Origin: a bacterium
GTDB taxonomy: Bacteria > Zixibacteria > MSB-5A5 > GN15 > FEB-12
Direction: 5' to 3'
DNA: 9,641 nucleotides
NCBI GenBank assembly: GCA_030629485.1
Contig: DAOVOW010000050.1
Coordinates: 1-9,641 of the forward strand
The position numbers and the translations under genes were made by a program. The notes under the pieces were generated by a model, which had not been told where the DNA came from, did not search any database, and saw only the letters and a list, made by a program, of their open reading frames with translations. Shown piece after piece: positions 6,686 through 9,641 of this stretch. Each line of letters starts with the position of its first letter. Positions within the stretch are counted from its first letter, which is position 1.

Positions 6686-7915
6686 ATGCCGGTAAAAAAC
6701 TTGAATAGCGCTCTGAAGCAGGCCTTGGGTGAACTCAAAGCAAAGGGCACCGCCAAAGGCGAAGAGATGATCATTACCGCCGTGAAGCCGGCGGAAGGTA
6801 AGAGAGGCCCTCGCTACTACGTCGAGGGTGAGGGGGACAAGGGATTCATCAAGATGAACGCGAACTCCTATCTTGGGATGTCCCTTCGCAAAGATGTCAT
6901 AGAAGCAGAGGAGGACGCCGCAAAGAAATTCGGCGCCGGACCGGGATCGGTTCGGTTCATAAGCGGTACCTACGCAGCACATATTGCGTTGGAGAAGAAA
7001 CTGGCGACATTCCTCGACCGGGAAGCAGCCATGCTCTTCAGCTCAGCCTATGTAACAAGCATGGGTGTCGTCGTGCCGTTGACGACAAGTGAAACGGTCT
7101 TTGTCAGTGATGAACTGAACCACAACTGCATCATCCAGTCGATGAGGCTTTCCCGGCCGGCGGCCAAGGCAATATACAAGCACAATGACATGGCGGATTG
7201 TGAGGCCAAGCTGAAAGAGAGCGTCGGCAAAGGGAAAAGAGCCCTGGTTGTCACGGACGGCATTTTCAGTATGAGAGGCGATAATGCCCCCCTGGACGAG
7301 TTGGTTGAGATCTGCAAGAAATACGACGCCCAGTTTGAAGAAGGCGTCATATCTGTTGTCGATGATTCCCACGGCATTGGCGCTCTTGGGAAGACGGGAA
7401 GAGGCACTGAAGAGTATCTGAATACGAAGGTTGACGTTCTTATCGGTACCTTAGGTAAGGCGTTCGGCATTAACGGCGGTTTTGTGACGGGCTCATCGAC
7501 CATAATCGAGTACCTGCGTGAAACGGCCCCCATGTATATCTACTCGAATCCCATAACCGTCTCGGAAGCATCGGCCGCCATGAAAGCAGTGGAAATCCTT
7601 GACAGCCCGGAAGGTCTTAAGATACTGGAACATCTCGGCAGGATGACCAGGAGGTTCGAGGATGGAATCAAGGCGGCCGGCTATGAGACCATCGAAGGTC
7701 CCCATCCCGTGGTGCCGCTGATGGTGCGTGACACGCAAAAGACAAACGAGATCGTGAAGCACCTGACGGCAAACGGCGTGTTGGCTACCGGCTTGAATTT
7801 CCCCGTGGTTCCCAAGGGAGACGAGGAGATAAGATTCCAGGTCTGCGCTGACCATACTGAATCTGATATCGACTATGTTATCGGTGTGCTGAGGGAGTAT
7901 CAAGAGACGCATTAG
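6686..7915 (+). CDS. kbl: glycine C-acetyltransferase (2-amino-3-ketobutyrate CoA ligase)
   Basis: This 409-residue PLP enzyme of the alpha-oxoamine synthase family cleaves 2-amino-3-ketobutyrate with CoA to glycine and acetyl-CoA. Visible features are NSYLGM (60-65), GAGPGSVRFISGTY (83-96), LNHNCII with His146 that would stack on the cofactor, DGIFSMRGD (191-199), DDSHGIGALGKTGRG (226-240) with the PLP-contacting Asp and His, and GTLGKAFG with the Schiff-base Lys258. Compared with the E. coli type it has a longer N-terminus and a few extra residues (FEEGVIS) before DDSHG, as in a second subgroup of the family. Sequence alone cannot fully exclude a related synthase such as BioF, but the preceding threonine dehydrogenase makes KBL the natural reading. 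AGGAG (6676-6680) is five bases before the start. It forms an operon with tdh. Confidence 0.9.
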   Translation: MPVKNLNSALKQALGELKAKGTAKGEEMIITAVKPAEGKRGPRYYVEGEGDKGFIKMNANSYLGMSLRKDVIEAEEDAAKKFGAGPGSVRFISGTYAAHIALEKKLATFLDREAAMLFSSAYVTSMGVVVPLTTSETVFVSDELNHNCIIQSMRLSRPAAKAIYKHNDMADCEAKLKESVGKGKRALVVTDGIFSMRGDNAPLDELVEICKKYDAQFEEGVISVVDDSHGIGALGKTGRGTEEYLNTKVDVLIGTLGKAFGINGGFVTGSSTIIEYLRETAPMYIYSNPITVSEASAAMKAVEILDSPEGLKILEHLGRMTRRFEDGIKAAGYETIEGPHPVVPLMVRDTQKTNEIVKHLTANGVLATGLNFPVVPKGDEEIRFQVCADHTESDIDYVIGVLREYQETH

Positions 7916-7945
7916 CACACGGCCGTAAACGCAACATATTGTTGT

Positions 7946-7973
7946 GGTTGGCGCACGTCCGTGTGCGCCAGCC
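7946..7973. other. long stem-loop after kbl
   Basis: TGGCGCAC (7949-7956) and GTGCGCCA (7963-7970) form a perfect 8-bp stem, extended to 11 bp by GGT/GCC with one G-T pair; the loop is GTCCGT. It begins 31 bases after the kbl stop. No T-run follows on either strand, so it may stop transcription in another way, protect the mRNA 3' end, or be a dispersed genomic palindrome. Confidence 0.55.
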
Positions 7974-8020
7974 CTGCATCGACCTCACCTGCGGCGTTTA
8001 CTTCTATCGCCTCGAAACCC

Positions 8021-8209
8021 GGTACCCCACCACTGGTACCCCACCAAGAGCAAAGCGGCTGGTGGGTTCTTCAGTGTGAACGCAAAGGTGACATTCAATT
8101 GCAAATGGACGTGCTTGCACACTGGTACCCCACCAAGAGCAAAGCGGCTGGTGGGTTCTTCAGTGTGAACGCAAAGGTGACATTCAATTGCAAATGGACG
8201 TGCTTGCAC
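8021..8209. repeat. two identical 89-bp tandem repeats with hairpins
   Basis: The sequence from 8031 to 8120 is repeated without a mismatch at 8120-8209, a period of 89 bases. A partial extra start, GGTACCCCACCA, lies at 8021-8032, just before the full copy's own at 8035. Each unit holds CCCACCA ... TGGTGGG (8040-8046/8060-8066 and 8129-8135/8149-8155) with a 13-base loop and TTCTTC behind it, then GTGCTTGCAC near the end. The period is not a multiple of three, so the two copies are read in different frames, and the ORFs across them are not convincing. There is no spacer between copies, so this is not a CRISPR array. The identity suggests a recent duplication. The 7916-8398 stretch otherwise shows no full gene. 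Confidence 0.9.
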
Positions 8210-8291
8210 CCATATAAACCTACCCGTTGGGTGGGCCACCTTCACCCGCCCGAGGCGGTGTACACTGGTTGACTATTTTCGGATAATCTAG
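8181..8291 (+). pseudogene. 5'-truncated copy of the micropeptide sequence
   Basis: An open frame follows the TGA at 8178-8180 and ends at TAG (8289-8291), but has no ATG or GTG start. Its last 17 sense codons encode [17 protein letters not shown]. The same ending, with Val for the last Ile, is encoded by the downstream 39-residue ORF. The upstream part of the frame runs into the second 89-bp repeat and does not match the downstream ORF. It therefore looks like a fragment, perhaps cut by the tandem repeat. A start at a rare codon (ATT at 8187) is possible but unsupported by a ribosome site. Confidence 0.45.
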
Positions 8292-8314
8292 CGGAAAAGG
8301 GGGCAATCTTCTCC

Positions 8315-8343
8315 TTGACAGTCCAGTATTGAAGTGGGATATT
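8315..8343 (+). promoter_or_regulatory. promoter before the 39-residue ORF
   Basis: A perfect TTGACA (8315-8320) is followed after 17 bases by GATATT (8338-8343), which matches four of six -10 positions. Transcription would start near 8350 and cover the small ORF and the membrane-protein gene. Confidence 0.5.
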
Positions 8344-8398
8344 GCGTTTCGTACGATGTCCGCGAGGCATAATAAGGGCAAAAGGGAAGGAGTGTTAA

Positions 8399-8518
8399 AT
8401 GGCTGTGGGCTTCACATCGATGTCGATAGCCGGCACGACCGGCGAAGGCATCACCAAAGCCTCCACCTTCACCCGCCCCCGCCGCTGTACCCTGGTAGAT
8501 TATTTTAGGATAGTGTAG
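8399..8518 (+). CDS. 39-residue micropeptide of unknown function
   Basis: This small ORF begins [17 protein letters not shown] and ends [19 protein letters not shown] strong ribosome site, AAGGAG (8387-8392), lies six bases before the ATG, and a promoter lies further up. The peptide has no membrane segment and no signal peptide. The C-terminal half is basic, then hydrophobic and aromatic, with a single Cys30. The last 17 residues recur almost unchanged at 8238-8288 through mainly synonymous changes, which argues for coding. The stop is four bases before the next gene's ATG, so its translation may feed ribosomes to that gene, whose own ribosome site is poor. It could be a leader peptide, a small regulatory protein, or the remaining tail of a once longer protein. 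I do not recognise a family. Confidence 0.55.
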   Translation: MAVGFTSMSIAGTTGEGITKASTFTRPRRCTLVDYFRIV

Positions 8519-8522
8519 GATT

Positions 8523-9368
8523 ATGGGCAGGGGCAGAAGAAAACCAGACGAAAAACAGAACTCGAACGGAGAAACTAATCCTTCTCCAGGAGTTGATTCG
8601 AGGAGGGTTTCTGGTTGGACCACCTTTTCACCAGTGATACAAGCAATTACCACCGTTGTCCTTGTGTTTATTACTACCGTGTTAATGTGTCAATCAAACA
8701 AAATCGCTCGGCAAGCAATCGAAGTTGTCATGAACACTAGCCAGAACACAACTGAATTCGCTAAGGAGATTAGGCGTTACGAAGTGCGGCCAGTACTGCG
8801 ATTGGCAGCGACCAGATGGTACAACATTTATGCAGAAGCAATGGTCATAAGAGTGAAGAACGTGGGGGATGGATCTGCACTGGATTTAAACGTCATTCTC
8901 AAAGAATCGGGACATGGATATTGTCAACACTTGATACATCGATTTTACCCCATCGGTGTTCTTCCCAGACTCTATGCTGCCAGCATACGTAGCGCCTACG
9001 TGCCCGTTGAACCTGAACTAGATTCAATGTTAATACGAGATTTTATACTTCCTGGCGAAGAACTGGAATTTCAGTATGGAAGTTCTCCTCTCGGACATCG
9101 AAGCTCGACCACTACCCTCACTCTCTATCTCTCTTACTATGATACTGACGGAAACGAATACCTTACGATAACGTCATTAGTGCCTGGCGAAAACACAATG
9201 AAAGTAGCATTAAACAAGTCCGACAAGTTATTTGACTCTCTGGATCAGATGGAGATGCCCGAAGTTCTGAATGAATACAAAACTTTGGTAAACCCCGGAA
9301 TGAGAGAACGTGGTCGCTTTTGGGGTGTGGAAAAACGTTGGTTGAAGAGCGATGAATCAGAACCTTAG
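8523..9368 (+). CDS. single-pass membrane protein of unknown function
   Basis: This 281-residue protein is not recognised. Residues 1-30 are charged and polar (GRGRRKPDEKQ), 37-57 form one transmembrane helix (PVIQAITTVVLVFITTVLM), and a helical stretch follows to about 86, possibly a short coiled coil, ending in YEVRPVLRL. The following domain, about 88-232, looks like a beta-sandwich, with VKNVGDGSALDLNV (111-124), FILPGEELEF (174-183) and LTLYLSYYDTDGNEYL (199-214). The N-x-G-x-G-x-A-x-x-x-N and L-x-PGE signatures occur in many uncharacterised anchored proteins. The tail (about 233-281) is polar. The codons are richer in A and T (many ATA, TTA, AGA, CTA) than in the genes to the left, a sign of foreign origin. 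The ribosome site is poor (AGGA only two bases away), and coupling to the 39-residue ORF is likely. Confidence 0.75.
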   Translation: MGRGRRKPDEKQNSNGETNPSPGVDSRRVSGWTTFSPVIQAITTVVLVFITTVLMCQSNKIARQAIEVVMNTSQNTTEFAKEIRRYEVRPVLRLAATRWYNIYAEAMVIRVKNVGDGSALDLNVILKESGHGYCQHLIHRFYPIGVLPRLYAASIRSAYVPVEPELDSMLIRDFILPGEELEFQYGSSPLGHRSSTTTLTLYLSYYDTDGNEYLTITSLVPGENTMKVALNKSDKLFDSLDQMEMPEVLNEYKTLVNPGMRERGRFWGVEKRWLKSDESEP

Positions 9369-9374
9369 TTTGGC

Positions 9375-9412
9375 CGGGTGGCCCACCCGCCTGCACTGAA
9401 GGTGTGCAGCGG
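9375..9412. other. two overlapping, mutually exclusive hairpins
   Basis: CGGGTGG-C-CCACCCG (9375-9389) is a 15-base palindrome with 7-bp arms. CCG-CTGCAC (9387-9396, with a bulged C) pairs with GTGCAGCGG (9404-9412) around TGAAGGT. They share 9387-9389, so only one can form fully. Both lie between the membrane protein stop and the next ribosome site. Neither has a T-run. The GGTGGCCCACCC core also occurs inverted at 8229-8240. Confidence 0.45.
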
Positions 9413-9432
9413 ACCTGGTGACGCACAAACCC

Positions 9433-9440
9433 AAAGGAGG
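9433..9440 (+). promoter_or_regulatory. strong ribosome binding site
   Basis: AAAGGAGG is four bases before the ATG at 9445. It identifies a gene that runs past the window end. Confidence 0.8.
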
Positions 9441-9444
9441 GCGT

Positions 9445-9641
9445 ATGCGAAAGTCAAGAACACTGGAAGGCGAGACTTACCAAATCAGCTACCTGACTAA
9501 CGGTGGCGCCATGGAGTTGAGAGCTCTGGCTGAATCCCAGCTTCGGCTAATCGCAGCCCTGGAAGAGGTCCAGCGAGTGCTGAACGTGAAGGCGAAGCCG
9601 ATTCCTTTCTCCGCCCCCCCCCCACAAACACCACAACCTCC
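9445..9641 (+). CDS. partial ORF, hypothetical protein with helical N-terminus and Pro-rich part
   Basis: The frame is open from ATG 9445 to the window end, 65 complete codons. It starts MRKSRTLEGETYQISYLTNG; residues about 22-50 are an amphipathic, Glu/Leu/Arg-rich helix (ELRALAESQLRLIAALEEV); from 52 on it turns into a Pro/Gln-rich segment (PIPFSAPPPQTPQP). No signal peptide or membrane segment is visible. The codon use is closer to the GC-rich left half than to the gene just upstream. A run of ten C bases (9614-9623) lies in codons 57-60. The function is unknown, and the C-terminus is outside the window. Confidence 0.6.
   Translation, partial: MRKSRTLEGETYQISYLTNGGAMELRALAESQLRLIAALEEVQRVLNVKAKPIPFSAPPPQTPQP

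Larger units (their letters stand above)
8235..8518 (+). repeat. diverged direct repeat, 57 bp, copies at 8235-8291 and 8462-8518
   Basis: The two copies, 227 bases apart, match at 46 of 57 positions by direct counting. In the shared reading frame seven of the nine differing codons are synonymous; the other two are Ala/Ser at the first codon and Ile/Val at the last sense codon. Both end at TAG. The second copy is the 3' end of the small ORF at 8399. Confidence 0.75.

Noticed and set aside
6467..6982. 171-residue minus-strand ORF opposite tdh and kbl
   Set aside because: It overlaps two clear enzyme genes and resembles no protein; a shadow frame.
7944..8168. 74-residue plus-strand ORF over the stem-loop and repeat
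   Set aside because: It has no ribosome site, starts inside the stem-loop and ends inside the second repeat copy.
8021..8209. Possible CRISPR array
   Set aside because: The copies abut directly with no unique spacer, number only two, and no cas gene is near.
7961..8272. 103-residue plus-strand ORF across the tandem repeat
   Set aside because: The 89-bp period shifts the frame between copies, there is no ribosome site, and the composition is odd; the ORF is a by-product of the repeat.
8288..8653. 121-residue minus-strand ORF
   Set aside because: It overlaps the promoter, the small ORF and the start of the membrane protein, has a low-complexity Gly/Ala part, and is best seen as a shadow.
8399..9368. 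Small ORF and membrane protein as one frameshifted gene
   Set aside because: The small ORF's ending and stop codon are conserved in the other copy at 8289-8291, so the stop seems real, and the membrane protein has its own charged N-terminus.
8229..9388. Transposon ends suggested by the inverted 12-mer GGGTGGGCCACC / GGTGGCCCACCC
   Set aside because: Each 12-mer is itself nearly palindromic, so the inverted match is trivial; no transposase or target duplication is seen.

Overview
The window looks like a chromosomal segment of an uncultivated Gram-negative bacterium. The best guess is a member of the FCB group, such as Zixibacteria or a neighbouring candidate phylum. This rests on a beta-barrel protein of the DUF5723 / PorV-like type next to a large beta-rich surface protein whose mature start resembles proteins I associate with FCB genomes. 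The lineage is an inference from protein style, not from a marker gene.

Layout. On the minus strand, positions 3379 to 16 hold a two-gene unit for the cell envelope: a 686-residue putative lipoprotein and a 430-residue outer-membrane barrel. They are 10 bases apart, and the barrel's ribosome site overlaps the lipoprotein's stop codon. Diverging from it, at 3611-4564, is a DeoR-like/WYL-domain transcription regulator. It has a well-formed promoter and a perfect inverted repeat (ATGGGGAAATCCCCAT) directly upstream. The same strand continues with queT (4651-5478), a transporter for queuosine precursors that is about 115 residues longer than usual because of a hydrophobic insertion.

A clear sigma70-type promoter (TTGACA-17-TAGAAT) then starts a two-gene catabolic operon: an SDR-type L-threonine 3-dehydrogenase (5673-6629) and glycine C-acetyltransferase (6686-7915). 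Together they convert threonine via 2-amino-3-ketobutyrate to glycine and acetyl-CoA.

From 7916 the character changes. There is a long stem-loop, then two identical 89-bp tandem repeats each carrying a hairpin, then two diverged copies of a short sequence. The two copies differ by 11 of 57 bases, yet encode almost the same peptide ending ([16 protein letters not shown]). The second copy is the end of a 39-residue ORF with its own promoter and strong ribosome site. That ORF stops 4 bases before an AT-richer gene for an unrecognised single-pass membrane protein (8523-9368). After two overlapping hairpins, a last ORF with an excellent ribosome site (from 9445) runs off the window through a run of ten C bases. 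This right-hand part has the look of an accessory region. The micropeptide repeat, the enlarged QueT and its WYL neighbour are the most unusual items.
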